Source: Raffaelea ambrosiae
Lineage: Eukaryota > Ascomycota > Sordariomycetes > Ophiostomatales > Ophiostomataceae
Direction: 5' to 3'
Assembly (NCBI GenBank): GCA_002778195.1
Contig: PCDI01000003.1
Span: forward strand, 372,001-436,000
Length of the DNA stretch: 64,000 nucleotides
Part shown: piece after piece, positions 47,277-59,684 of the stretch
How positions within the stretch are numbered: position 1 is the first letter of the stretch
Layout: each line of letters opens with the position of its first letter
Notes under the pieces: generated by a model
The model's input: the letters and a program-made list of their open reading frames with translations, nothing else
Database searches by the model: none
Told to the model about the DNA's origin: nothing
Translations under genes and position numbers: made by a program

Positions 47277-48709
47277 TGCTCCGATGCGAGGCCAGCTGCA
47301 GAGCACTGACATCTTCCCGCTCCTGCATGACTGTCCCTCGCGTGCTTCTCCCTATGCAACTCTGTCTGCCCTCCGCGTGCAGCCAATCTCTCAGCGGTGG
47401 GCGAGCAACGTTCTAGCGCCATGTCCCCAGCCCCACCAGTTAGTTGCTTGTTGTGCTGAGAATCTGTGGCTGTTGCGCATGAGAGCCGGATAAAAAAAAA
47501 AAAGAAAAAAAGAAAAAACAGACCTGGCCCTACTAGGCCACACTCCCTAGGCACAATGATACGCTGGGATGTCCATGGATAGATGATCGCAATTGAATAC
47601 GCCGACAGCGCCTGCCACTTGCCGGAGGGGTGCCCACAGTGGACGGGCATGGTCTCGAAACCCCCCAATAAAACTTCTAAGCGCAAATTGCTGGCTGTGG
47701 AGAACTACCACCTGGCGGAGATGCGCGGCGCGGCGAGGCACGGCGAGGAGGAACGAAAGCCTACACGGCTATCTCTCTGATGGGTCCTTTACGAGTAATC
47801 CACGTAGAGAGCCCACTCCACGACAGAGAGCCCACGCAACGCACCTTATCTATCGACGTCTACGAGCTTCGACAGCCCCAAATGGCGCCCAGTCAGTCAC
47901 TCCCGACTAGCATCAATGTCTCTCCAGACCTGTGCGGATGGTGGGAGCATCAGGACTGACTGTGGTCCCAGAGAGTCCCAGGATGAACTACAAAGTAGAC
48001 GGCGTTCCTTGGAACGGAGCCGGCACAACTTGGTCTGGATCGACGAATTACACGGAGATCCTTGCCACCACTCAACTGGCTGGCTTGATTTTCATTGAAA
48101 TCGCCGAGTACCGACGGGGTATGGTGTAAGACGACTACGAGTACAGCACAAGTCCCCTGCTTCGCGTTTCCAGATGCAATGGCTAGTTATCTGGAGTTGC
48201 CGGAGCTGTTCCAGACCTGGGACGCGTTTGGCGACAAGAAAGCCTCAGTCTCTTCTTGATCGCCTTCTCTGGCTGTCTCGGAAGCTGCAAGCCACACAAG
48301 ACACACGCGGACGACAGAAGGACGTGGAAGCATGGAAGCACCATGCATCGCCCAGATTGAAAACACGAGCCACGTCCTCTTTGAATTAAATTAAAAAATA
48401 AGAAAGAAAGAAGAACCGCCCCCCCTACCCCTGTCCTCTTGATGCCGGCGGCGAACCTAGAGCACTTCTATGATTCAATTCAGCGGCACCCATTCGGCCG
48501 GCTTTATGGAGGTCGTCTTTTGTACGATGTAGTCATCCTTCTGGCGCTCAGAATGCCTTTTGTTCTGCAGATCCCGTTGCCGGTCCTGGTTGTCCTCCAA
48601 CATCATCCGTGACCCCACCGCTTTGGGGCATATTGTGACAGACAAAACGTGGAGAACAGGAGGCATCTGAAACTGTGTCGAAACCCGTGCACACGTTTAG
48701 ACCGTTGGC

Positions 48710-48710
<1 letters not shown>

Positions 48711-48743
<33 letters not shown>
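48711..48743. repeat. Poly-A tract, 33 bases
   Basis: An uninterrupted run of 33 A followed by CCCC, the longest homopolymer in the window. Confidence 0.9.
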
Positions 48744-48745
<2 letters not shown>

Positions 48746-51700
48746 CCAGCCGCATTGGACGTCTATTGCATACGCCACCCAGGCCCCGTCGCAACCCATA
48801 TGCATCAACACACCGGTATGTGTTCCTTCCGGTGGAGGAGGATGTCTTCTTTTGGCACAGCTTACATTTTGGCTGCCTCCCTTTTATTTTATTTTTTAAT
48901 TCTTCACAGCCGACTCTACCGCGAGAAATGAACGCTACTGCAACTCGAAATTTACCATCTGGGCTCCCAGCCCTTGCAATTGAACAGTGGCAACTCTTTG
49001 ACCTCTTTTGGAAGGGCCAAGACCTTGTCCATCTTTGGGGAATCCAGTTTTTGTCAAGTGGCAATATACGATGCATGGTGTAAGTGTTGGGCTTTCTACT
49101 ATGTATGTTCTTGTGTTGTTCGCGTGCGCATCTTACCGAGTTGCTTTGTTGCAACGCCATATTCAGATGCATGGCCAGCCCCTTTCTCATCTCTCTCGCA
49201 ACATTGTAGAGAACGAACCCATCCTTTTCGGCCTTCTTGGGTGACACGCCCAATAGATTGTCAGCACTCATGCCGGGCGCAGGGACAGGATGCTCGTGGG
49301 CGAGAGACTATTTTGGTCATTGTCATGGCCCTGCCAAAGGACCTTGTTTGATCTTTGACCCTCCCTTCTCTTTGCTTTTATATCTCCGTCTGCTACCACG
49401 GAACGGCCTCCCTGTCCTTGCGGCCACGCGGCCCCACGGTGGTTTTTTTTCCTCGACCATAGTATTAAGACTGTTGATAATACAATCGAGGCAAAATTAA
49501 CAGACGAGGTAGGTAATATAACATCAGCGCATAATCTATCGGGAGGACAGTACAACACAGACCATGTGTTCGAGCCGCCGCAAGTTCAGTCTGGGGGGGA
49601 AAGGCCTACGTTACTACGGCTGCCAAGGGCCGCAAATAGACAGGGTCGCAGAACAACGACCTGTGAAGTGCTGCTGATGGCTGCTCGTGAGACCAACGAC
49701 GAGAAGGGAATTTCGCCGGCAGGTTCCATTTAGCTCGAGAACAAGCCCATCACCACCTTGTGTACAAGTAGGCCGTTTCTGGTAAGGCAGGAATGCGCCG
49801 GACTAGGAAAACAGAGTATCGTTCCAGCCGTTGAGCATGCACCCGAGCGATAAAGAAAGACGAGGAAAATTTTCAAAAGAACAGAGAGAGACCCAGCAAA
49901 GAAAATAAAAACCAAGGAAAAAGCAAATAAAATCTCCGGAGTACGCGTGCATCTGCGTGTGCCTCGCACAGAGGTACGGAGTAGGCCCCCAGCCCCTGTC
50001 AATGGGCACCAATTGGCAGCCACTAGAATATGGGAGAGGGTGTTGGCATTGGGAAGCGGGAAGCGCTGATGATAAAGCATTCATAAGCATCACGGCTTCC
50101 CTCATCGCCTCTCAGCGCAGCTAGGCAGTGTGCATCAGCCGTGCGGTCCAGAGTGCAGCATGGTGTATTCGGAGAAAGAAAAACAGAAAAAAAGAAAAAA
50201 AATGTAAGTGACCAGTGCAACACAAAACCGCAGCAAGTGATGCAGCAAGGGGGGGAGAGCCAGGGGTTGTCCGGCAGGCGGTTGCAGCAGATGCTGCACA
50301 AACCGGCCGCACCGTGGCAACAGAGGATGACGTCTGTGATGGTAAGCGGCACATAGTTACATAGTAGAAACGGACAGAAAGGGTAGGTGATTACAAAGTA
50401 TTACGCTGTTTGATAGACAGAAAATGAATTGGAAAATAAGAGAAAAAAAAACAACGGGAAGAAAAAAAGAATAAGAATAAAAAAGAATAAAAAAAGAATA
50501 AAAAAAGAATAAAAAAAAAAGAGAAAGAGAATCAAACCCACTGCACAGTCCAAACGAGTCAAGTTACAAAAAGTTGCGCAGATGTGGGTGGAGATGGAGG
50601 GGACCTCCGTTTTCTCTTTTTCTCTCTGATGAAAGTGGCAGGCATCCCCGTTCCAATGCAGGTACGGCCGCGTTGTGTTCATCAACGCTGTCCACAGACC
50701 ATTGTGTATATTGCATTTTGCATAGTGTCGAACGTACATAGTATGTCGAGAGCAGGAAGGCGGAATTGGTCGTCATCGCTGTTCTTTTTTTTCTTTTTTC
50801 TATTTTCCTGCTTTGATTTTCGCACCTAACGTTTTTGTCGGGCTCCTACACACAACGACACCGCCCGAAAACAAACGGTTGAACCGTTCACACCCGTTGG
50901 CCGTTGCCAACTGCCGCCCGGCTGCCGTCTGCCGCCAGCCGCCCTTCCGTCGTTTCCGTCCTTGCTTTTTTTTTTTACTTTTTTTCTTCGCTACGCACCG
51001 TTCGTTGGCTGGCCTTTGTCGCTGATCACCGGAGAGAGAAAAAAAAAAGAAAAGAAGATAGCACACACGCTTTCTTTTACTCACACGCACCACACACACC
51101 GACAAGCCAGAGAGGTACGACTACAGCCATGTACACTTTGTACTCTGCGTTCCCTGCTGAGCGACATGCTCGTAGTAACAACTGCGGAACAAACCCACAA
51201 CCAGCGAACCGAAAAACTGACCAGGGTGTGGGCTGCACATCGACCAACTGGGACAAGCCTGCCGACCGGGATTATACGCACGGCCGTTGAAGGAGTTACA
51301 AAAATAAAAAGAACGGCCCAAAGAGAGAGAACAAAAAAAAAAAAGAAAAGAATAAAAGAGGAGAATGGGTGGCCGTGCCCCACACCGCTGAAGGACTCTG
51401 CCAGGGGGGGGTTCTCCAAAGGAACGAGGACAGACGTACACATCCAAAACGATATTCGTACAGACACACCACACACACACACACACCCACCCTGACAAGG
51501 CATCGTTCCCGTTTCTCTGGTGTCACACCGCTGCAGGACGGCAGCCGCTTCTCTGCCTTTTCCGCAATCAAGGAAAATTAATCACAAGGTGGGAGAAAAA
51601 GAAGACCAGAGGTCCAAAAGACCAGGAGACAGAAAGACAGTCAGAAGAACAAAGCCAGAAGCAGAACCCGAACCACAGAGAGGGAACCGGCTCACTTTCA

Positions 51701-53812
51701 GCCATTTTGTGAAGCCTGTCCTGGCACTTTCAAACCGTGCCGTGGAGGTTCCCTCTCGACACTCTCAACAACAACCCCTCCCCTTCTTTCTCTTCCTTCT
51801 CCACGATGGCATCACAACCCATGTTGGTGGAGAAGGGAACGTCCGGCATACCTCCACGTCCTTGTGAACCTGTGGTCGTCTCTCTTACTATGTACACGCT
51901 CGCTGGTACTCTCGTTGTACTACATAGTATATATGAACTCCTTCTCTGCCATCCAACGAAACGTTCTCCACAATCCTTCCCTTTTTTTTTTGGTTGATCT
52001 TCCCTCTCTTTCTTCTCCCTCCCTCTGTGTGTGTGTGTGTGTGTGTTTCATTCTTTCCTTTTCCTTGTCCCTTCAAAAACGGGGCTCACCTGTGGGCTGT
52101 CTTGTGGGCATCTTCCGTGCGCAACCAAGACCATCTCTAATGCGGTTCACTCTTTTTTTCTTGTCTTGACGTTTGCCTTTACCCCCCCCCTGTTCGTTCC
52201 TCGTTCTCTCGCAAAATCAATCGCCATTAAAATAACACTAACTCGCACTGCCGTGTGTGCACACTCTCTCAAATCTTAGATGTATGGGCACGATTGCGCC
52301 GTGCTACGCAACTATCGTACATAGTGCTCGTACACTGGCAGAAAGCGTGCTGTCAGAGAAATAACCCCCCCAAGGTGCTAACGGCAACCAGCAAGGAGAC
52401 TCCACAGAGAGGCTCCATAACAGCTAATACCTGTTCTTGTCCATGTCCGCGCGCGCACCCACTTGGAAGGGGGGCACTTTCTTTTTGGCGACCCTGTTAA
52501 TATTGGGCTTTCATTTTATCTTGTCTCGTCATTGACGTGATGGGATCATCCGGCCAGATCCGTTCTTTTGGGGCTGCCCTTTTTTTTTGTGCTTGGCTAG
52601 CATTTGCTTTACTCGTACACATAAGACCATCTTTATCTTTTTCACATGCGATAAACCCAAGGACTAGGTGAGATTAAAAAAAAAAAAGAGAAATACTACG
52701 AAAGTGGTTGCCAAGATATGATTCCCTCGACTTCTCATACGTCCAAAGGCTCTCTTCTGTGTTGATCATTAGTTAACTAGCTTCTCTACTTTTGTTATGG
52801 TGGATACGAAGGATCAGGCTACGAAAAGGAAAGAAAGCAAGAGAGAGCGGACACGTTTTTGCCATCTTCCTGGTATTCCCCTTCTTATTCTTTCTCGACT
52901 CGGCGTCGTAACTACTCCGTAGTATCTTGATGCTTTTTCCTTTCCTTTTTTTTTATTTTTATTTTATTTTGTGTGTTCGTGAGCAAGATGTGAGCGAAAA
53001 TGAAATCAAAGACTCCGAGGCATTGACTACTTGCTAGTAAGGTTCAGGAAAGGAACCCACAAATTTGTGGCCAAAAAAAAAAAGAGTCTCGTACTTTGGC
53101 CTGTAGGAATTGGAGACTGAAGAAAAAAAAAATTGGAAAAAAATTTAAAAAAGACCAACGGCTGTCTCAACGTCTCTCCACCCACCACGCAAAAAAAAGG
53201 CCCCCTACTCGTACCGTACACAGCTGGAAATGCCTAAACCCGCTAGCCTGGTGTTTAGAGGAAAAGGTTAACTGCCAGCAACTTGACAGGTCACTTTTTC
53301 TTTGGTTTCCTTGATCTCCTGCTTGTTCGTCTTCCTGGCTCGTTTTCGTTCCTTTGGTTCGTGCTTCTTGTGACTGATGGTCGATGGCCGATGGCCGGTG
53401 TCTTGTGGGCACTTTTTGGTTTGCTTGTTGCTCGGTGTCTGTTCAAGCTGTCTCTTTCGTTTTCCTGATTTTTTTCCTATTTTCTATTTCTCTATTGATT
53501 GGGGTGTTTTGTTTTTTTGTTCCAACATCAGTTTTCTGTCCCAGTTCGGGTCCTCAACGGTCGCCGTTAGCAAATTGCCGCAGATCGTTTCAACCCTGGT
53601 CTGTTGGTTGTATGCATGGAAAGGACCGCTCGAAGAAGGTCTCGGGAACAGCCACCGAACAGAAGGGGCGTACGAGCAACTATTGCATGTTGAGTGTAAG
53701 ACATGCGTGTTATCTACGCCGCACTATTTCTCGGCTGATTGACAGCCAACAGACCTGGAGAAGGGAAAGTCGACCCACGGATGAGTCCATTTTGGGAAAC
53801 AGGCACGACGAC

Positions 53813-53844
53813 AACAGTCCAACAGTCCAACAGTCCAACAGTCC
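53813..53844. repeat. 8-base tandem repeat (AACAGTCC), four units
   Basis: Four perfect copies, followed by a partial fifth. Noncoding. Confidence 0.9.
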
Positions 53845-54388
53845 AACACACAAAGACGTGCCGCGCCTAGGCACAGCTGTTGTTTTGATTTGGTACCTGG
53901 TTTGGAACGTCGTTCTCCATTGTTGAGACAGCGGTTTCCCCCCCCCTCAGTGCGCCGGTGTAGAGTGCGCCGGTGTAGCGCCGTATTCTCCGAGGAGCTT
54001 CCACAAAGCATGATCGGAACAGGACACGAGCCATCTTACCACGGGGTCTATTGGGGGATTTCCAGGATTTCCAGAGCTTCCAGGGTCTTCGGGGCCTTCA
54101 GGGTCTCCCGATCTTGTTAGCGAGTGGATCGTGGCTTGAGTTGGCGCGTGGCATATTCGCGGAAACAGGAAAACAACATGATCCTCTTTGTAGACCGGTT
54201 AGGCAAAGACTGGGACAACAGCGCCTCACGCCTTTCGGTGCCCAGGTGGGAAAGACCCATCCACTATCGGGCGATCATCCTTCTTTGGCATAAGCACAGA
54301 AGAGGCCCACGACCAGGCAAAGCCACTGGCAGACAACCGACGCTACGAGGACGACACCCAGGGACCACCTGAGTCTGGGACTGCATAG

Positions 54389-54408
54389 TACATAGTAACT
54401 ACTATGTA
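54389..54408. repeat. Perfect inverted repeat of the TACATAGT octamer
   Basis: TACATAGT, spacer AACT, ACTATGTA: eight-base arms pair perfectly around a 4-base loop. A further partial copy (CATAGTA) directly precedes it. Confidence 0.9.
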
Positions 54409-55227
54409 GTTAGTTAGCACGAGAGCCTCCAAGCTGGGTGCCTGAACGAGCAACCAAATCTTTCCCTCTGGTGGATGACATGGAACGCCTGTGCTCCCGC
54501 TAACGTCACGGGGCTTCCGCGTTATGCCAGGCTGCACGCCATTGGCCAATGGTGGCGTCTCTGTCCCAGCCTCCCCTTTATTCTGTGTCAACCAGCACTT
54601 ACATAGTGGTACTGCAGAGTATGTAATAACTAGTCAGTACTCGTTTGCAACACTCCTCCTGCTCGTGCGTATCTTCTCGCACACTGCATTTGTTTGTTAC
54701 ACTTTCGTTGCACATACTATTATGTAGCATCTTACATAGCACTTGTACGTGGCCAGTTATTCTTCTACATGTGATTCCTTCTCCGACTCGCAGACTCCTG
54801 CTCTACTACTGGATCTCAACCGCTTATCTTGCCTCTTTGAAGGAACGCCGTCCGGCTTGTCCCTAAATGAGAAAGAGAAAACAGGTCCCTGGAAAAATAA
54901 AAATAAAAACATGGCATAACTACAGTGGTACGTTGCTCGTCGACATAAGATAGAGGTCAAGGATTACGCAATATCTGTCACTTGTTGCCGTTTTCCGACC
55001 TCTAACCAGTTTCCTACTGCGGCTCTCTACAAAAGGTCCCCGGACAACAGGGACTCTCAAGAAAGCCGTTGCATTCTCCCACTGAGAGACGCGTCCCTCT
55101 GTCCCCGGTCCCGCACACGATCAGGTCCTTTTGTTGGGAGTCAAGTTCCTTGTGTCCATCGCATCTCCGGTTGTCCTCCATCTCTTTTCCCCTCTCCCCT
55201 TTCCCTCTGCATACACGCGTGCCATGC

Positions 55228-55275
55228 AAGTACGTATGTATGTACATGTGTATGTACATGTGTATGTACATATGT
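55228..55275. repeat. 12-base tandem repeat (TGTATGTACATG-like)
   Basis: Three to four copies of a TGTATGTACATG-type unit; each unit is itself partly palindromic (TGTACA). Confidence 0.8.
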
Positions 55276-55633
55276 GATTGCGTGCAGTTCCTTTTCCGGT
55301 GCATGGGCTTGTAGGATATTGCAGGGTATGTTCTCCCCCTGGTCCGGGGATTCACTGGGGACTTCCTTAGGGCCAAGGGAAGCAAGGGAAGGATTCGAGA
55401 AGAGGGGAAGGGGGTGATTCCGGCAGGATGAGTCAATGGCTGTTTGGTGTCCTACTGTTCTTCAGTCTTCGTCGGTCTTCATCGGTGGACCAGGGCCTGC
55501 ACCGTTCTGTCTTGGTTGGTGTTTTAGTGCACTCAGCAGGCGGAGTCTGCTCCTTCCGTCCACTAAAGCATACTAGCCAGGGCTAGAGCAACGGTCAATC
55601 TCTGAATCCTTCAGCGTCCTTGCATATGCATAG

Positions 55634-55653
55634 TACGAGTACGAGTACTCGTA
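55634..55653. repeat. TACGAGTA cluster with a 14-base perfect palindrome
   Basis: Overlapping copies at 55634-55641, 55640-55647 and, inverted, 55646-55653. Bases 55640-55653 (TACGAGTACTCGTA) equal their own reverse complement. Confidence 0.9.
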
Positions 55654-57992
55654 GTTAACTCGTAGTTAGTTGTTGCTTTTTTTTTTTATCTCTGCCACTG
55701 TCCTTCCATCGGATGCTACAGTGGGCCTACACCCCCGAGGGCGTAATAGTTACTAGCTGACTAGCTAGTTAGCTGACTGCCCTGAAAATGCGTTGGCTGC
55801 CCTGACTACGCTGACGCCCTAGCTGGGACCTGGGCCCTGGCCGTTTCGATGGTGTGTGTCTTCGATTGCCGCAGATCCCAGGGCAGAGACCAAAAAATGA
55901 AGGAAACTTCCGTCTCACCAGACGACGCCACCCGCGCCAAAGTGAGAAGTCAAAATGAGAGACGAACTGACAGGAAAACAACAAATGACAACAAAGAGAA
56001 AAAAAAAGAGGAACAGGGCGAATACAAAGTAGAAGCGAAAGCCGAAAAGGGCACCCGGCATGCCCTGCTGGGGGGCACAGTTGGGAAGGGGAGAAATACT
56101 ACGGAAAGAAAGAAAAAGAAACTAGGGAAAAAAAAATAGATAGCATCCCAAAGTAGACCCAAGCACGAGGCCAAACTAGGCCACGATTCGTGAAAGGAGC
56201 GCGTTATAGCATACTACCGTACGTGCCTTTCTCGTATCTATGCAAGATGCCGGACGGTGCATGGAGGAGGAGGACCGTATGTGCGTGGTGTTCCGCGGGA
56301 ACCTGAGTCGGTAAGGCTAGCCTCTCCTCTGTGCGGAATTGTCGCAAGTGGGCATAATGGTTCATTAAAAAAGGGCCTTTTTTTTTTCTTGTTACCAACC
56401 ACGATCCACCTTGGTTGGGGTTACCATGCTCTCCGAGGAAATACTGTACATGAGCAGCAGGAATTGAGCCTGCAAGGAAATGAGCCATCCATCTATACAC
56501 AAGTAGTATTAGCAGGCTCGAATTCCATGGACAGGACAGATGGTCCGACCAGCAAGTTCCTCCCGTCGTTATCGCGTGCGTTGTATGAAAGATGGGGACA
56601 AAGAGCACTCGAGAGGCTCTCAATTACTATGTTATGTGTACTATGTATGTATGTACATCCTTGTCCCATGCAAATACAGGTACGGACGGGTGCTCGTAAA
56701 TTGGTAGAGGCCAGACATGTTGTGATCTGCCTCACTACCGTCGACACTAACTTAGTAAACACCTTCTTTGGGAGCATCGCGCCTGATGGGCACTCGGGAA
56801 TGCACTCGCCTTCTTGTCTTTTCTTAATTTCGATTTTAGTATCGTAATACTATGTATTTTGGGGCTTGGTGTCCTATGTGTTTGTCATACTTGGGTCATC
56901 CATCCAGCTGGCATCGCGATGGTTTTTCTTCCGTGCGGGCCCACCCTTGCAAGGCGCCGAACAGGGGTGTTCCCTACGAGTTACTCGACGAGCACCACAC
57001 AGACCTGTTTTGTCCGTTCTCGCTCTGTCTGTCTCTTTTTTTTTGTAGATTTTTTTTCTTTTTGCGTGCTTGTCTCGTTATCTTCTTTTCGTCTTTCTCG
57101 AGCACACTCGGCTCCAAACACCTGTTTCAGGTTTGGGCAATTTAGAATTGGTTCAAAAATAGACACGAAGTGTGTATGGGGACACCACCGCAACGACAAC
57201 ATGGGTAGTGCGTAGGCTAGAGAACAACGAGAGTATCGAGTTGATGACGCGAATATGCAGAGATAGGGGAGATAGCCGAAAAGAAAGGGGAGATTGGAAT
57301 CATTGAAGCCCTGAGGAACAATGAGGAGCAACAAGAAAGTAGCTGACAAAGTCCTCCCTTTGTTTCTGCCTCCCGATCTTGGTGAACCAAATTGACATTC
57401 GGAAATGAAAAGAAGCCAAAGAAAAAAGAAAAAAAGGCGAACAAACACGCATAGCACTCGTAAAGTCAAAGAAAGCAAGCTGGTGCTGCACCAGCCCCCT
57501 GGGCTGACCAGCGTGTTTCATACAGTATGAGAGGAGGCGCACATACACGAGGTAGGCTCGTAATGGAGCCGCCTACTCGTATGCAAAAGTCCAGTACATA
57601 CATCTACCCCGTAATAGCCTTCTTTTTCTGAATGTATTCCATGTACTCAAGTATGAACCGCATTGACTGCATCAAGACCCCCCCAAACAGGGACACCGAA
57701 ACCTAGTGACCATTAGGCCGAATGGAAGCGGTCTTGTCTTCTGATGCCGTCGATGGAGCTTTGCTGCGCTGGCCGAGATTGTTCTCTGCACACCCGCCGG
57801 CATATTCGGAGAGGCTGCCATGTTGGCATCGTGGATGGCGACTTGTGCGCGTTGTGCGCGTTGTGCGAGGGCAATCTTCAGCGAGATGGAGCAGATGCCA
57901 TGCAAGTCCGTCCTGTACTTGCATGCTTTGCAGTTAAGACATTCCCTGCAGTCTGTTATCTTTTATCTATTGCGGTTTCGGCGTGAAGAATG

Positions 57993-58019
57993 CCTCTTGT
58001 CCCTCTTGTCCCTCTTGTC
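57993..58019. repeat. 9-base tandem repeat (CTCTTGTCC), three units
   Basis: Three direct copies in noncoding sequence, continuing into a C/T-rich run. Confidence 0.8.
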
Positions 58020-58719
58020 CCCTCCTCCCCTTTACCATGGTCCACGTGCTGGCTAGCGACCTCGCACGGCGCAACATATCTCTCCGTAGCTTCATGCTGT
58101 TCACCTTTTCGGGGTTCTTCTTGCCAAGCCATGGGCACATATTCTGCCCGTTGCCGGCCTGCCTGGCCCTCTTTTTTTTGGCGTGTGTATCTCTCTTTTG
58201 TGTACTACTATGTACGAGCATGTATCATTGTACGTTGACCCGTTTTCTCAGCAGCACGGACATTGACGAACTAGTTACTATGCAACTCGCACTTAACTTA
58301 CTTTGTAAACTCGGTTGTCAGGAGAGATGATCTCTCTCTTTCACCTCCCTTGCCGGACCGTTGTCTGCCCCGGTCGTCCTCTCACTCTCTCTCTTCTGCC
58401 ATTCTCTTTCTTCTACATAGTAATTGATTTCAACGGCCTTCTCTTCCATCACCCCGCATGCGAACCAAACTCTCATGAAAACCAACAGTGGTCTGCGAAC
58501 GAAAAAAGCAAAGAGAGTGTGTGTGAGGGCAAAGGCACATGGGCGTTCGACAGGGGGGGGGGATACTCACAGTGACGACCCCAACCCTTCTCTCTCGCAC
58601 ACACATAAAGAAGACACACACCCCCCTCCCCATCGACAACCCTTTTGCGTTCAATGCAACCCTACCACACCTTGTTCCCCCTTCGACACGCGAAGCAGCA
58701 GTGTGCGGTGTATCGTACA

Positions 58720-58731
58720 CCCCCCCCCCCC
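58720..58731. repeat. Poly-C tract, 12 bases
   Basis: An uninterrupted C run, followed by CTCCCC. Confidence 0.8.
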
Positions 58732-59657
58732 TCCCCTTCGACCCCTGTTCTGCTCACTAGCGGCATACCATAGTAGCTAGCGAACGCTACGCCGTTGAAA
58801 AGAAAAAAGAACAAAAAAAAGGCCCATGTCTTTCTCTCCAAAAAGAGCAATTGTGGCCCAAAGAAGCTAGGTTGCTTTCTCCATCGATGCTTCCCCTTTG
58901 GGCAAGTGCCGTTTCTTGGTAGGAACGGGGGGGTTTTGGGGCGGTTTCTTTTTTTTTTGCCTTTTGTCACACAAAGCACTGCACTGCACACTGCACTGCG
59001 CAGCTTCCATGTTCTCAGCAACGCAGACCCGGAACCACTGCAAGGGGGGGTGGTTGGCTACTATGTATATACCTTTCCGGATCGGTTCCCCGGGGTATGG
59101 GGAATTGACCTGTAAGAGTGAGAGTTTGTCTGTCGTGCGAATTGTGGTTGAGAGAGCTCGGCACACAGAGAGCACACCCGTACTACTAGTATGTGTGCAG
59201 ACTCTCCAGCGCCCGTCCCTAGCTTCTCGCTTCGTGCAAATAGCAGCATCGTCAGCCGCTGTTAGTGCAGTGGAATGGGGGGGAGGGGGGAGGGGGGGGC
59301 AAAAAAAAGGACGGCACGGCCCCTCTTCCTTGCTCTAAGAACCAACATCATGAGCTATGCGAGCCGACCTTCTTTTTGGTCGTTTTCGGTTCTGGCCCGT
59401 TTATTTGTCCCATTTGGCGCCGTCGGGGTGGCAAGCATAATTCCCTCAATGGGACGGGATGGGGAGGGGAGTAGAAGAGGAATAGAAGAGAACAGGATTG
59501 TGACAAATTGTCGAGGAGGAATCGACGAGCAAGGTCAGAAAGTCAGAAAGGACGAAAGTACCCTGCCTAATCGCAGATAAGAAGGCCCAGTAGAGAAGGA
59601 TGGGCACAAACGGAAACAAGAGAAAAAAAGGACGGGACAGGAAATGCTACACCGTAC

Positions 59658-59684
59658 ACTATGTAGTAGCAGTGGTACTATGTA
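59658..59684. repeat. Two direct copies of ACTATGTA
   Basis: Copies at 59658-59665 and 59677-59684, 19 bases start to start, each followed by G. Confidence 0.85.
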
